This document shows positions 38,731 to 48,392 of a DNA stretch of 64,000 bases, piece after piece (the first letter of the stretch is position 1; the number at the start of each line of letters is the position of its first letter). The notes under the pieces are model-generated. The model had not been told where the DNA came from and did not search any database. It was given only the letters and a program-made list of their open reading frames with translations. The DNA is taken from NCBI GenBank assembly GCA_937872895.1, contig CALMUP010000008.1:392319-456318 (forward strand), given 5' to 3'. The position numbers and the translations under genes are program-made. This stretch comes from an uncultured Verrucomicrobiota bacterium. GTDB taxonomy: Bacteria; Verrucomicrobiota; Kiritimatiellia; CAIVKH01.

Positions 38731-40518
38731 TTAGTACACATCGCGCTGGTAGCGCTTTTCCTTCTGGAGGTTCTTCACGTACTCCTCGGCCTGCTCGGCA
38801 CCGAGACCGCCCTCCTTCGCCACGATCGCCAGCAGTGCGTTGTGGACATCGTGCGCCATGCGCTTTTCATCGCCGCAGACATAGAAATGCGCGCCGTCCT
38901 GCAGCCAGGCATACAGGTCGGCACCGTGCTCCAGCATCCGCTGCTGCACGTACACCTTCTCCTGCTGGTCGCGCGAGAAGGCCACGTTCATGCGGGTGAG
39001 CACGCCCGACTTGAGGTACTTCAGCCATTCCGCCTGGTAGAGGAAGTCGGTCATGAAGTGCTGGTCGCCGAAGAACAGCCAGTTCTTGCCGGACGCGCCG
39101 ACCGCCTCGCGCTCCTCCACGAAGGCGCGGAACGGGGCGATGCCGGTACCGGGTCCAACCATGATGACCGGGCGCGACGGGTCGGCCGGCAGCTTGAAGT
39201 TGCTGTTGTGGTCCACATAGACCGGGACGGTGGTGTACTCGCCGATCCGGTCGGAGAGGAAGGTCGAGCAGACGCCCTTGCGGCCGCGGCCGTGGCTGTT
39301 GTAGCGCACGGTCGCCACGGTCAGGTGCACCTCGTCCGGATGCTGCTTCAGGCTCGAGGCGATCGAGTACAGGCGTGGCGGCAACTTCCGCAGGCAATCG
39401 ACGAAGGCCTGGGGGGAAAGCTCGGCCGGAAAATCGGTCACCATGTCGATCAGTTCGCGGCCATGTAGATAGTCAGTCAACGCCTTCTTGTGCTGCTCGT
39501 CGAGCAGTTCATCCAGTTTCGGATTCCGGGCCAGCGCGGCATACTTCTGCAACACCGGGCGGGTAATGATCGTCGCTTCCATCTGGCGGAACAAAGCATC
39601 GTAGATCGATGTCTCGCGGCCTTCGACCGTCACCGGCTCGCCGCCGGCAAAGCGCAGGGCCACGAGCAGCGACTCCACGACATCGGGCGCATTGGTCGGA
39701 TAAATCCCGAGCACATCGCCCGGTTCGTAGGTCAGCCCGGAACCCTCGAGTGACAATTCGACGTGCCGCGTTTCCTTGGCCGATCCGCGTCCGTTCAGGC
39801 AAAGATTCTCAAGCACGACCGCCGGGAACGGATGCTTCCGCGAGTAGGTGGAAGCCGCCGGGGCCGCGCTGAAGGCCATTCCGCTCGCGACCGGAGCCGC
39901 CTCCACCCGCGTCGCCAATTTGGCAAGTACAGCGTCCATCCATGCTTCCGCCGGGCCCTCGTAATCCACATCGCAATCCACCCGTGGCACCATGCGGGTT
40001 GCCCCCAGTTCTTCCAGCCGCCGATCGAAATCCTGCCCCATCTTGCAGAAGAACTCGTAGCTGGAGTCACCGAGTCCGAGCACCGCGTAGTGCGTATCCT
40101 TCAAGGCCGGAGCCCGTTTGCTGAACAGGAAACCGTGCAATTCCTTGGTGTTGTCCGGCGGATCCCCCTCGCCGTGCGTGCTGACGATCACCAGCAGATT
40201 CTTCTCCGTCTTGAGCTGGGGCAACTTGTAGTCGCCCATCTTCTTCACCGAAGCCCGCAAGCCACGGCTGGCCGCCAGCTTCAACGTCTGCTCCGCCAAC
40301 TTCTCGCCATTGCCGGTTTGCGAACCGACCAGGATGGTGATGTCCGATGCACCGCCGCCCCCTACGGGAAGGGCAGCCGCCGAACCCGACCACGCCGTCA
40401 GGAATCCGGCCAGCCACGCCAGTTGCTCCGGCGCAGCAGTCGTGGCCAATTGCTGGAAATTGCGGTACTGTTCGTCGTTGAACGGGGTCTGTGTTCGATC
40501 AGGTAGTTGCTTTTGCAT
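38731..40518 (-). CDS. cysJ: Sulfite reductase (NADPH) flavoprotein alpha-component
   Basis: A 595-residue electron carrier that passes electrons from NADPH through FAD and FMN to CysI. The N-terminal flavodoxin domain has ILVGSQTGNGEKLAEQT and STHGEGDPPDN. A connecting domain and the FAD site RLYSIASS follow. The NADPH-binding domain has MVGPGTGIAPFRAFVEER, and the protein ends in RYQRDVY, as CysJ proteins do. ATG 40518 is preferred; an in-frame TTG at 40533 with AGGGG upstream is an alternative. It is first of the cys operon, divergent from the sulfotransferase gene. Confidence 0.95.
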   Translation of the reverse strand: MQKQLPDRTQTPFNDEQYRNFQQLATTAAPEQLAWLAGFLTAWSGSAAALPVGGGGASDITILVGSQTGNGEKLAEQTLKLAASRGLRASVKKMGDYKLPQLKTEKNLLVIVSTHGEGDPPDNTKELHGFLFSKRAPALKDTHYAVLGLGDSSYEFFCKMGQDFDRRLEELGATRMVPRVDCDVDYEGPAEAWMDAVLAKLATRVEAAPVASGMAFSAAPAASTYSRKHPFPAVVLENLCLNGRGSAKETRHVELSLEGSGLTYEPGDVLGIYPTNAPDVVESLLVALRFAGGEPVTVEGRETSIYDALFRQMEATIITRPVLQKYAALARNPKLDELLDEQHKKALTDYLHGRELIDMVTDFPAELSPQAFVDCLRKLPPRLYSIASSLKQHPDEVHLTVATVRYNSHGRGRKGVCSTFLSDRIGEYTTVPVYVDHNSNFKLPADPSRPVIMVGPGTGIAPFRAFVEEREAVGASGKNWLFFGDQHFMTDFLYQAEWLKYLKSGVLTRMNVAFSRDQQEKVYVQQRMLEHGADLYAWLQDGAHFYVCGDEKRMAHDVHNALLAIVAKEGGLGAEQAEEYVKNLQKEKRYQRDVY

Positions 40519-40597
40519 ATGGTACTCGGGCAATCAGAATCCCCTACACGGAAATAGTTAACGGGGCAAATACCAATTGTTGCTCACCCATACACAA

Positions 40598-40626
40598 CTA
40601 TCCCTATCGGATTAGTAGTGTATAAT
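40598..40626 (+). promoter_or_regulatory. Divergent cysJ/sulfotransferase control region: dyad and TATAAT
   Basis: Within the 171-bp divergent gap, an imperfect dyad CTATCC-CTATC-GGATTAG (40598-40615) lies just before a perfect -10 hexamer TATAAT at 40621-40626. No good -35 is in the expected place, as for a promoter that needs an activator. The dyad may bind a sulfur regulator; which one is unknown. Confidence 0.35.
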
Positions 40627-40689
40627 ACGTAAAAACCGTTTTGTCAACGAGGATTGCCATCTTCCTTCGTCCCCTTCACAATTTGGCTG

Positions 40690-42705
40690 ATGTCGGATGT
40701 CGAAACGCCAGTTGAATTGATAATCCTGGGCATGCACCGGTCCGGCACGTCGTCGGTAGCCGGCTTTTTCCAGCAAGCCGGGTGGTACTTTGGCCCGACC
40801 GAGCAATCCTTTGACGTGCACCCGACCAACCGGAAGGGGTTCTTCGAACGCCGCGATGTGGTCTGCCTTAATGACCGGCTGTTGGATTCCTATGGGGCGA
40901 GTTGGATCACCCCGGAACGATTTCCCCGAACGCCCGATTGTCCGGTGGATTTTCCTCGCCATCCGGAACGTGTCCTGGCCGTTTCGATCCTGGATTCCAT
41001 GCGTTCCCAGGGTTCTTTCTTTATCAAGGATCCGCGGATGTGCGTGACCCTTCCCTTCTGGTTACCGCTCCTCCGTAGACCCTTTTTCCTGCTCGTGGTG
41101 CGCCACCCCCTCAATGTCGCCCGCTCACTGGCTTCCCGTTGCGATTGTGGATTGGCGGCAGGTTTCGCATTGTGGGAGCGATATACCCGCGACATGTTTC
41201 GCTTCACTGAAGGCAAGTCCCGCGCGGTGGTCCACTTTGAACAGATCATGAAAGATCCGTCCGCAGTCATGGATGGCATCCTGCATCAGATCAAGCTGGT
41301 GACCGGTAGTACCCTGCCCCTTCCATCCTCAAGCCTGGCGCGACAATGGTTCGAGTCGGATCTGGTGCATCACACCGCCGATGACAGGGCGTTTGCCGAG
41401 AGTGCCCCCGCCCCGCTGGTTCGCTTGTACCTCGAGCTGCTTGCCTCTGGCGAAAAAGCCCCATCGCTGAGCGAACCTTTATCATCAGGTTCCAAGTATG
41501 TCCTGGCGGAACAGGAGGACATACTCCGACGCCAGCAGGCCCCGAACCATGCGGCAATGTGGCATGCCAGGCATGCAGCCATGGCGGAGTTGGAATGCAA
41601 ATCCGCTCAGCACCGGCACCATGAGTTGATGGCCCTGCTACAGTCGTGGCGCTGGAGGGTGCCACACAAACTGGCCACACTGATCGGAGCGCGGGCCAGC
41701 CGCGAACGACTTGGTTTCGACCCCGAGTCCATGCTTCGCGACGCGGGTGCCGTCACGGCACGAATGTCCCGCGAGGCCAACCTCCTGGCCACGGCCCGAC
41801 GCCGGCTCCCCATCATTGCGCTTCCCCATGAACCACGCCGGTTACCTGCGACCAATCCCCTTTCCGTGCTCCTCATCTCTGCAGCCGAATCATCCAGCCT
41901 GGCCGCATCGTGGCTGATCGCCTTCACCACGCTCATAGCGACCCGTGGCCATACGGCAGACTGGCTTACCCGCCATGACATGGCCCGCGTAATCGATGAC
42001 ACCGACCTTCCGGTCTTTGCCCACATCTGGCGTGATCCTAACGGGAATCCCTACGGCCTTGAAATCATTGAGCCCTTACTGGCTCGCTATGATCTGGTCA
42101 TCCTTGATGGAACGTACGATCAGGTCTGGCACCCAGCAATTCAAGAGGCTTTGCGACGGGCGAACCGGTCCGAGTCGAACCGGGTCTTTGCGCTGGAACT
42201 TGCGGCCGATGCCGCGCCCTGCCGCTTACCCATCCCCGGCCGCGCCAATCCCCGGTTCGATCTGGCCATCGTCGCCAATTCGGCAACCGATGACGCTGCC
42301 GTGGCCCATACCATCGCCGCCTGTCTGCCCAAGAACAAGCACCAGATCGCCCTGCTCTGCCTGGAGCATCCACTTCCCGCGTCCTGGCTGCACGTTGCCG
42401 ATCAAGCCGGATGGACCTCCTACGACCAGGGTGGAAGCTGGCTTGACAACCTGTCGATCCTGGGCGACAGCAGCCGCTGCCTGGCGATCCGAGCGGTTGA
42501 CCTCATCTGGCCAACGGCAGCCGGGCGTCCCGGTTACCTGTGGACCGATGAAACGGCGGACACCCTTGCCGCCATTCTCTCCGGGTCCCATGATACCAGC
42601 GCAATGCGGTACGATCAGCACGCCCTTCGCGTAACAGCCCTGCGGCAGGCCGAGGAATGCGTGCTCAATGCATTGCATACCGTTGCGCCACGGTCTTCAT
42701 CATGA
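40690..42705 (+). CDS. Sulfotransferase-family protein with long uncharacterised C-terminal half
   Basis: A 671-residue protein. Residues about 1-260 are a PAPS-type sulfotransferase domain: the 5'-phosphosulfate loop IILGMHRSGTSSVAGFF, a DPRMCVTLPFWLPLL segment, and the 3'-phosphate motif VVRHPLNVARSLASR. After a His/Arg-rich linker (about 280-370), the second half (about 390-650) looks like an alpha/beta domain (PLSVLLISAAESSSLAASWL, YDLVILDGTYDQVW) that I cannot name. ATG 40690 puts the domain near the N-terminus; no Shine-Dalgarno is seen. It overlaps the glycosyltransferase gene (ATGA). Base composition is a little lower in GC than its neighbours. Confidence 0.75.
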   Translation: MSDVETPVELIILGMHRSGTSSVAGFFQQAGWYFGPTEQSFDVHPTNRKGFFERRDVVCLNDRLLDSYGASWITPERFPRTPDCPVDFPRHPERVLAVSILDSMRSQGSFFIKDPRMCVTLPFWLPLLRRPFFLLVVRHPLNVARSLASRCDCGLAAGFALWERYTRDMFRFTEGKSRAVVHFEQIMKDPSAVMDGILHQIKLVTGSTLPLPSSSLARQWFESDLVHHTADDRAFAESAPAPLVRLYLELLASGEKAPSLSEPLSSGSKYVLAEQEDILRRQQAPNHAAMWHARHAAMAELECKSAQHRHHELMALLQSWRWRVPHKLATLIGARASRERLGFDPESMLRDAGAVTARMSREANLLATARRRLPIIALPHEPRRLPATNPLSVLLISAAESSSLAASWLIAFTTLIATRGHTADWLTRHDMARVIDDTDLPVFAHIWRDPNGNPYGLEIIEPLLARYDLVILDGTYDQVWHPAIQEALRRANRSESNRVFALELAADAAPCRLPIPGRANPRFDLAIVANSATDDAAVAHTIAACLPKNKHQIALLCLEHPLPASWLHVADQAGWTSYDQGGSWLDNLSILGDSSRCLAIRAVDLIWPTAAGRPGYLWTDETADTLAAILSGSHDTSAMRYDQHALRVTALRQAEECVLNALHTVAPRSSS

Positions 42706-43508
42706 AACGCGTCGTGGCCATCCTGTGTGTTCGCGATGAAGCGATGATGCTGCGCCACAGTTTGGCTCACCTGCATCGCGAGGGCATCGACTTCCATATC
42801 ATGAATGACAACAGCAACGATGAGTCAATCGCGATTGCTGAATCGTTTGCCGGCCGGGGATTGGTCGGCATTTCCTCTCTTCCACCCTCACCTTTTTTCG
42901 ATCTCGGTCGCTGCCTGGCTTACAAGGAAGAAGTCAGCCGCACCCTGGATGCCGATTGGTTCATGCATGCGGATGCGGATGAGTTCCGAACCTCCAACCG
43001 GCCTGGTGAGCGGTTGATCGATGCCATTACCCGGATCGATCGGGAAGGATTCAACACCGTCAATTTCCAGGAATTCACTTTCATCCCAACCTTGGACGAC
43101 CCCGATCACCACCCCGACCGATTTCTGGACACCATGCGGGGTTATTATCCATTCCTGCCCGCCCCCCTGCACCGGCTGAATACCTGGAAGAACCGCGGCG
43201 AGCCCGTGGATCTGTCCAGCGATGCCGGACACCGCATCCGCATGCCGGGCTTGCATATCTATCCGGAATCGCTGCCCCTGCGACACTACCTGTACATCAG
43301 TCGCAAACACTTTGCCTCCAAATACGCCGGACGCCGTCATCGAACCGATGAACTTGACAAGGCATGGCATGGATGGCGCGAAAGCGCGGATGAGAACCTG
43401 TTCTACGCAGCACCTGCCGCCTTGCTCCGCCGGTTTAATCCCCTGGAGCCTTGGCGCATGGATGCCAGAGATCCCTTGCGCCGGCACCTGGTGGAAACAC
43501 GCCCTTGA
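42702..43508 (+). CDS. Glycosyltransferase family 2/92-like protein
   Basis: A 268-residue protein with a GT-A look. The N-terminal strand MKRVVAILCVRDEAMMLRHS is followed by FHIMNDNSNDESIAIAESF. The likely metal-binding motif is DADWFMHADADEFR. This is the pattern of the Glyco_tranf_2_4/GT92 group that modifies glycans or lipopolysaccharide. Sugar and acceptor are unknown. Coupling to the sulfotransferase gene by ATGA suggests a sulfated or otherwise modified glycan product. The stop TGA abuts the msrB stop. Confidence 0.75.
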   Translation: MKRVVAILCVRDEAMMLRHSLAHLHREGIDFHIMNDNSNDESIAIAESFAGRGLVGISSLPPSPFFDLGRCLAYKEEVSRTLDADWFMHADADEFRTSNRPGERLIDAITRIDREGFNTVNFQEFTFIPTLDDPDHHPDRFLDTMRGYYPFLPAPLHRLNTWKNRGEPVDLSSDAGHRIRMPGLHIYPESLPLRHYLYISRKHFASKYAGRRHRTDELDKAWHGWRESADENLFYAAPAALLRRFNPLEPWRMDARDPLRRHLVETRP

Positions 43509-44075
43509 TCAGGGGGTATGGGTGGATTCCGGCGCGGCGGGAACGAAATCCATCGATGCGCCGTTGATGCAATAACGCAACCCGGTCGGCCTCGGCCCGT
43601 CCTCGAACACGTGCCCGAGGTGGCTTCCACAGCGCTTGCAGTGAACTTCCGTCCGCGCGTAGCCGATCAGGTAATCGGTGGTCGTTCCGATGTTGTTGGT
43701 GTGGATGGGTTGAAAGAAGCTCGGCCATCCGGTACCGGAATCGAATTTGCTGTCCGACACGAACAACTCGAGGCCGCACCCCTTGCAGGTGTAGATCCCC
43801 TCGCCACGGTCCTTGAGTCGACCGCACGAAAACGGACGCTCCGTCGCATGCTGACGCATGATCTGGTAGGAATCGCGCGGAAGTTTGGCTTTCCATTCTG
43901 CCTCGCTGAACGAAACATAAGCGGACTCGACCAATCCACCTGCCTTGGAGTCATACACCCACAACGGGCCCGATTCGTTATTCTTCATGACGGAATCCCC
44001 GGCAAACAAGCCGCCGTGTCCGGCCCACAGGGCCATCAGTACGGCACACCCCACGATAACCCAGTTTGTCTTCAT
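43509..44075 (-). CDS. msrB: Peptide-methionine (R)-S-oxide reductase, exported
   Basis: A 188-residue enzyme that repairs R-methionine sulfoxide in proteins. The catalytic cysteine is Cys169 in LRYCINGASMDF. Structural zinc would bind Cys97, Cys100, Cys146 and Cys149 (CKGC and CKRC). GTGWPSFFQP and SHLGHVF are family signatures. A hydrophobic N-terminus (WVIVGCAVLMALWAGHGGLFA) suggests export, so repair of periplasmic proteins is likely. It follows metG in the same operon by 44 bp; both deal with methionine. Confidence 0.94.
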   Translation of the reverse strand: MKTNWVIVGCAVLMALWAGHGGLFAGDSVMKNNESGPLWVYDSKAGGLVESAYVSFSEAEWKAKLPRDSYQIMRQHATERPFSCGRLKDRGEGIYTCKGCGLELFVSDSKFDSGTGWPSFFQPIHTNNIGTTTDYLIGYARTEVHCKRCGSHLGHVFEDGPRPTGLRYCINGASMDFVPAAPESTHTP

Positions 44076-44119
44076 GTCCAGTTGGACTCCGGAGACGGCT
44101 GCGCGCTCAATCGGCGCAC

Positions 44120-46057
44120 CTACTTGACCTGGGCCCCGCTGGAGATTTCCTCATCCACCGTGACCAGGGTGAGCTTCTCACCCTTTGACGCCGCGAGCAG
44201 CATGCCCTGGGAGTCGACCCCGCGAATCTTGGCTGGTTTAAGGTTGGCGACCACGATGACCGTTTTCCCGATCACGTCCTCCGGTGTGTAATGCAGTGCG
44301 ATACCAGCCACCAGTTGACGCCGCTCCTCGCCCACCAGGATGCTGAGCTTGAGCAGCTTGTCGGCACCGGGAACCCGCTCGGCCGCGATGATCTTGGCCG
44401 TGCGAAGCTGGACCTTGGCGAAATCGGCGATCTCGATCAACCCCTCGGCCGCCGGCTTCGGCGGTCCGGGCGATGCCGCGACCTTCGGCTTCACATCCGG
44501 CGTCGCCGCCGGCTTGTCCGCCTCGATGCGGGGGAACAGCGGCTTGATCGCGCCCATCGGCGTACCTGCGGGCAGCTGTCCGAACAAGGCCGGTTCCGTA
44601 CCCTGCCGGGGCAAGGCGGAAGCACCGAGGATGTCCAGCACGTCCGCCATCTTCCCCGGCATGACCGGGGTGAGCAGCCACGCCGCCACCCGCAAGGCCT
44701 CGACGGCGCAGTACAAGGTGACACCCAGCGGTCCCTTGTCGTCCTGTTTGGCCTGGGTCCACGGCTGCTTGATCTCCAGGTAGCGGTTGACCGACTTCAC
44801 CATCTCGATCACGCCGTAGATACCCTGGTCGAGGCGCAATGTTTCCAGCGAGGCCGCCAAACCCTTCGCAGCCTTCTCCACATCGTTCCACAACAGGCGC
44901 TCCGGAGTGCCCTCGGCCAACGCACCCGGTCCGGCGGGAAGCTTTCCATCGAAGTACTTGTTGATCATCTGCACCAGGCGGCTGAGCAGGTTGCCCAGGT
45001 CGTTGGCCAGGTCGGAGTTGTAGCGGCGTATGAACGCCGCCTCGGAGAAGTTCGAGTCCTGGCCGGGTGCCATCTCGGCCATGACGAAATAGCGGAACGC
45101 ATCGACCCCGTACTGGTCGGCCAGCGCCATCGGGTCCACGACATTGCCCAGCGACTTGCTCATCTTGGCATCGCCGAACAGCCACCACCCGTGCGCGAAC
45201 ACTGTCTTTGGCATCGGCACGTTGATCGCCTTGAGCATGGTCGGCCAGTACACCGTATGGGTGGTGAGGATGTCCTTGCCGATCAGATGGTAATCCACCG
45301 GCCAACGCTGCCGGAAGGCGTTCTCGTCACTCCCGTACCCGACCGCGCTGATGTAGTTGACCAGTGCATCGAACCAGACATAGCAGACATAGTCCTTGTC
45401 GAACGGCAACTCGATGCCCCAGGCCAGGCGCGATTTCGGGCGCGAGATGCAGAGGTCCTGCAATGGCTTGCGCAGGAAACCCAGCGTCTCGTTCCGGCGG
45501 AAGTCGGGCTGGATGAACGATGGGTTATCCTCGATGTACGTCACCAGCCAGTCCTGGTATGCGCTCATCCGGAAGAAGTAATTGGCCTCCTTGATACGCA
45601 CGATGTTCGGGAGGTCTTCCGGGGTCTTGCCCTCGGGCAGATCCTTCTCGGTGATGAACGTCTCGCTGGTAACATCATACAGGCCATCGTATTCCGCCTT
45701 GTAGATCTCCCCGCGGTTGAACAAGTCCTGAAGGATCGCCTGCACGACCTTCGTATGGCGTGGCTCGGTCGTGCGGATGAAGTCGTCGTGGGTGATTTCC
45801 AGCTTCTTCCACAATTCTTGAAAACGGACGACCGTGGTGTCGGCTTTTTGTTGCGGGGTCATGCCGTCCTTCTCGGCCGCGCGCTGCACCTTCTGGCCAT
45901 GTTCATCAGTGCCGGTCAGGTAATGGACCTTGTGACCATGCAACCGGTGGCAACGGGCAAGCACATCGCCGAGGATGGTGGTGTAAGCATGCCCGATATG
46001 GGGCTTGTCGTTGACGTAGTAGATGGGTGTGGTGATGTAGAAGGTTTTATCGGTCAT
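44120..46057 (-). CDS. metG: Methionyl-tRNA synthetase
   Basis: A 645-residue class I synthetase that charges tRNA-Met. The ATP motifs HIGH (residues 20-23) and KMSKS (in AKMSKSLGNVVDP) are present, and TGTDEHGQKVQRAAEKDG is the MetRS block. The connecting peptide has no CxxC zinc knuckles, placing it in the zinc-free subgroup. The C-terminal ~110 residues are the tRNA-binding OB domain (IEIADFAKVQLRTAKI ... GVDSQGMLLAA). The long upstream reading frame lacks synthetase sequence; ATG 46057 is the true start. Confidence 0.95.
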   Translation of the reverse strand: MTDKTFYITTPIYYVNDKPHIGHAYTTILGDVLARCHRLHGHKVHYLTGTDEHGQKVQRAAEKDGMTPQQKADTTVVRFQELWKKLEITHDDFIRTTEPRHTKVVQAILQDLFNRGEIYKAEYDGLYDVTSETFITEKDLPEGKTPEDLPNIVRIKEANYFFRMSAYQDWLVTYIEDNPSFIQPDFRRNETLGFLRKPLQDLCISRPKSRLAWGIELPFDKDYVCYVWFDALVNYISAVGYGSDENAFRQRWPVDYHLIGKDILTTHTVYWPTMLKAINVPMPKTVFAHGWWLFGDAKMSKSLGNVVDPMALADQYGVDAFRYFVMAEMAPGQDSNFSEAAFIRRYNSDLANDLGNLLSRLVQMINKYFDGKLPAGPGALAEGTPERLLWNDVEKAAKGLAASLETLRLDQGIYGVIEMVKSVNRYLEIKQPWTQAKQDDKGPLGVTLYCAVEALRVAAWLLTPVMPGKMADVLDILGASALPRQGTEPALFGQLPAGTPMGAIKPLFPRIEADKPAATPDVKPKVAASPGPPKPAAEGLIEIADFAKVQLRTAKIIAAERVPGADKLLKLSILVGEERRQLVAGIALHYTPEDVIGKTVIVVANLKPAKIRGVDSQGMLLAASKGEKLTLVTVDEEISSGAQVK

Positions 46058-46115
46058 AACATGCCTCGGGTTGACGTTATTACCGCAGCCGTCGGATCGG
46101 TGCAAACCAATACTG

Positions 46116-48371
46116 TCAGAAGCGCCGGCGGCGTGTGCCCAGCATGATCTTGCGCATGGCCTCGGTGTCCTTGGCGGCCAGCATGATGTCCTCGAACGCC
46201 GGATCCTGGAACAACTGGGCAATCGCGGAAAGCACCCGCAGGTGCAGGTTGCGGGCGGAGCGGGCCCCGATGATGACAAACACAAACTCAACCGGCGGTG
46301 TACCGGAGCCGGGGAAATTCGCACCCTCACGGCACCGGGCGATCAGCAAGGCCACCGGCTGGTCACCATCGATGATGACATGCGGAATGGCCACACCGGG
46401 CGCAACCACCGTGCTGCTTTCCTGTTCCCGCTTCACCAACTTGGCGGCAATTTCCGCCGCGTCCAATCCGACCAACGGGGCCAGGGCATCGGCCGCCACT
46501 TCATACATTTCGGAAAAACCGGCCTTCCCCGGAACATCGATGATCGGACAGTGGCGAATCAACTCCTCAAACAGGTCCGCCTGGTATTCCGGCATCGAAT
46601 GCCGCCGCAAGCCGATAACGGTGTCGCCTTTCAGCAATTCGCCGGCCGTCATGGCCGCCAAACGCCGCCCGCCGCGTTCGATCACCAAGGGCAGCAGGCC
46701 GCGCCGGTCAACCCACACCTGGAAATCCGTGATGGATTCGTGCTGCTCGGCGACGAAGACCACCCGTTCCACTTCCTTGCGCATGATCCACTCGTTCCAC
46801 CTTGCCGAAGGGGATAGCAAGGATGGCTCACCGGCCCCGGTATCACCCGCTGTGGTTCCGGAAGATACAGGAGCAGCCGGCCAGCTCCACACCAAGGGGA
46901 TGCCGAAGACATCGCGGGCATATCCCGAGGCGACCCGGTTGACTTCGTGGTTGGTCGTCATGGCGATGAACACCCGGGCATTGGATGCGCCGGCCACATC
47001 GAGGAAGTCCTCGTTCAATACATTGCCCTTGATGGCGTTCAATCCTTCCGCCTTGGCGGCCTCACACAGGTTCTGGTTGTTGTCAATGAGCACCACTTTT
47101 TCGGAGATGGCCAATTCGCGGGCCAACAGCCGGGCCAGCGGGGAAGCGCCGGCGATCAACTTGGTCTCGCGCGCATCATCCGAGCGGACCAACGCACCGT
47201 GGCGGCGCAGCCAGGCCGCACCGCGCTTCAGGAAGAACGGCTCGAAGGCCGTGGTGATGAAGGCCATGAAGACGAGAATCGAGAACATCGACTGGTCAAT
47301 CAAGCCCATCTGCAAACCGATCTCCGCGATGATGATCTCGACCGCACCGCGCCCGTTCATGCCCGCACCGATCACCACACTCTCGCGCCAGCTCATGCGC
47401 GTCGGCAAGCAGAAGAGCAACGTCCCGATCATCTTCGACACCAATGCGACGAGCACAATCACTGAAAGGAATATGGTGTCGGTCCACAACACCGAAATAT
47501 CCACCTTGAATCCGGCCGTGACGAAAAAGACCGGCGCGAGAAACCCGATCGACACGTCATGCACCATTCCCGACACCTCGTGCGAGAGCTTGCGCTTGAG
47601 CACCTCCTCCCGGATGAACAAACCGGCGATGAAGGCCCCGATCACCGAGTGCAACCCCGCGATCTCCGCCATCTCGGCAAAGACCAGCCCGACCAGGATC
47701 ACCATGGTGAAGTTCATCGTGCGCTCGGTGAACCCGAAACGCCTCAGCAATCGTCCGATCAGCGGGAACACCCGCAGGCCAATCACCACCGCCAAGCCGA
47801 AGAAGACCGCCGCCTTGGTGAAGACCAGGGCCAGATGCTTGATATCCGTCGAGGCCGATTCGGCATACCCCGTGATGCCCGCAAACACCACCAGCGCCAA
47901 CGTGTCGCAGGCCAAAGCCCCGGCCAGCATCACGTTGGCCACCCGTGTCCCCAGCAACTTCAGCTCCATCAATGCCCTGGACTTGGTCGCCAACGAGGTA
48001 ACACCCATGGCCAGGCCGATAAACAAACCGGCCACCTTGTTGTAACCATAAAACTCCGAGACCAGCCAGTACCCGCAAACGAAGGGAATGACGAAGCCAC
48101 CCGCCGCAGCCATGATGCCCGGCCACGAGGCTTTCATCATATCGCGATGATCCACTTCGATTCCGATGTAGAGCATCATCAGGAACACGCCCACCTCGGC
48201 CAACAAATCCAATCCCGCGCTTTCCGGGATCAACCCCAACAACATCGGCCCGAAGACAATCCCGGCCACCAGCTCGCCCATCAGGGCGGGATAGCCAAGG
48301 CGGTTCGAGATCGCACCACCTATGGCGGCGACCAACAACACGGACAACAGGGTTAACAGGCTGAATTCCAT
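46116..48371 (-). CDS. Cation/proton antiporter (CPA2) fused to RCK-N and PTS EIIA-like domains
   Basis: A 751-residue protein. Residues 1-385 are a Na+/H+ or K+/H+ exchanger of the CPA2/KefB type with about 12 membrane segments (ALACDTLALVVF, GMNGRGAVEIIIAEIG). Residues about 402-495 resemble a TrkA-N/RCK nucleotide-binding domain without a clear GxGxxG loop. Residues about 600-745 are a PTS EIIA type-2 (nitrogen/fructose) domain with His664 in APGVAIPHVIID, the phosphorylation site in that family. Ion transport is thus likely tuned by ligand and by phosphorylation. It heads the operon with metG and msrB. Confidence 0.85.
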   Translation of the reverse strand: MEFSLLTLLSVLLVAAIGGAISNRLGYPALMGELVAGIVFGPMLLGLIPESAGLDLLAEVGVFLMMLYIGIEVDHRDMMKASWPGIMAAAGGFVIPFVCGYWLVSEFYGYNKVAGLFIGLAMGVTSLATKSRALMELKLLGTRVANVMLAGALACDTLALVVFAGITGYAESASTDIKHLALVFTKAAVFFGLAVVIGLRVFPLIGRLLRRFGFTERTMNFTMVILVGLVFAEMAEIAGLHSVIGAFIAGLFIREEVLKRKLSHEVSGMVHDVSIGFLAPVFFVTAGFKVDISVLWTDTIFLSVIVLVALVSKMIGTLLFCLPTRMSWRESVVIGAGMNGRGAVEIIIAEIGLQMGLIDQSMFSILVFMAFITTAFEPFFLKRGAAWLRRHGALVRSDDARETKLIAGASPLARLLARELAISEKVVLIDNNQNLCEAAKAEGLNAIKGNVLNEDFLDVAGASNARVFIAMTTNHEVNRVASGYARDVFGIPLVWSWPAAPVSSGTTAGDTGAGEPSLLSPSARWNEWIMRKEVERVVFVAEQHESITDFQVWVDRRGLLPLVIERGGRRLAAMTAGELLKGDTVIGLRRHSMPEYQADLFEELIRHCPIIDVPGKAGFSEMYEVAADALAPLVGLDAAEIAAKLVKREQESSTVVAPGVAIPHVIIDGDQPVALLIARCREGANFPGSGTPPVEFVFVIIGARSARNLHLRVLSAIAQLFQDPAFEDIMLAAKDTEAMRKIMLGTRRRRF

Positions 48372-48392
48372 AGGGCTCGGTTTGCTGTCCCC

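Noticed and set aside
46135..48045. A 636-codon plus-strand frame opposite the antiporter
   Set aside because: The antiporter has clear membrane, RCK and EIIA motifs; the opposite frame is Ser/Thr/Arg-rich without any fold.
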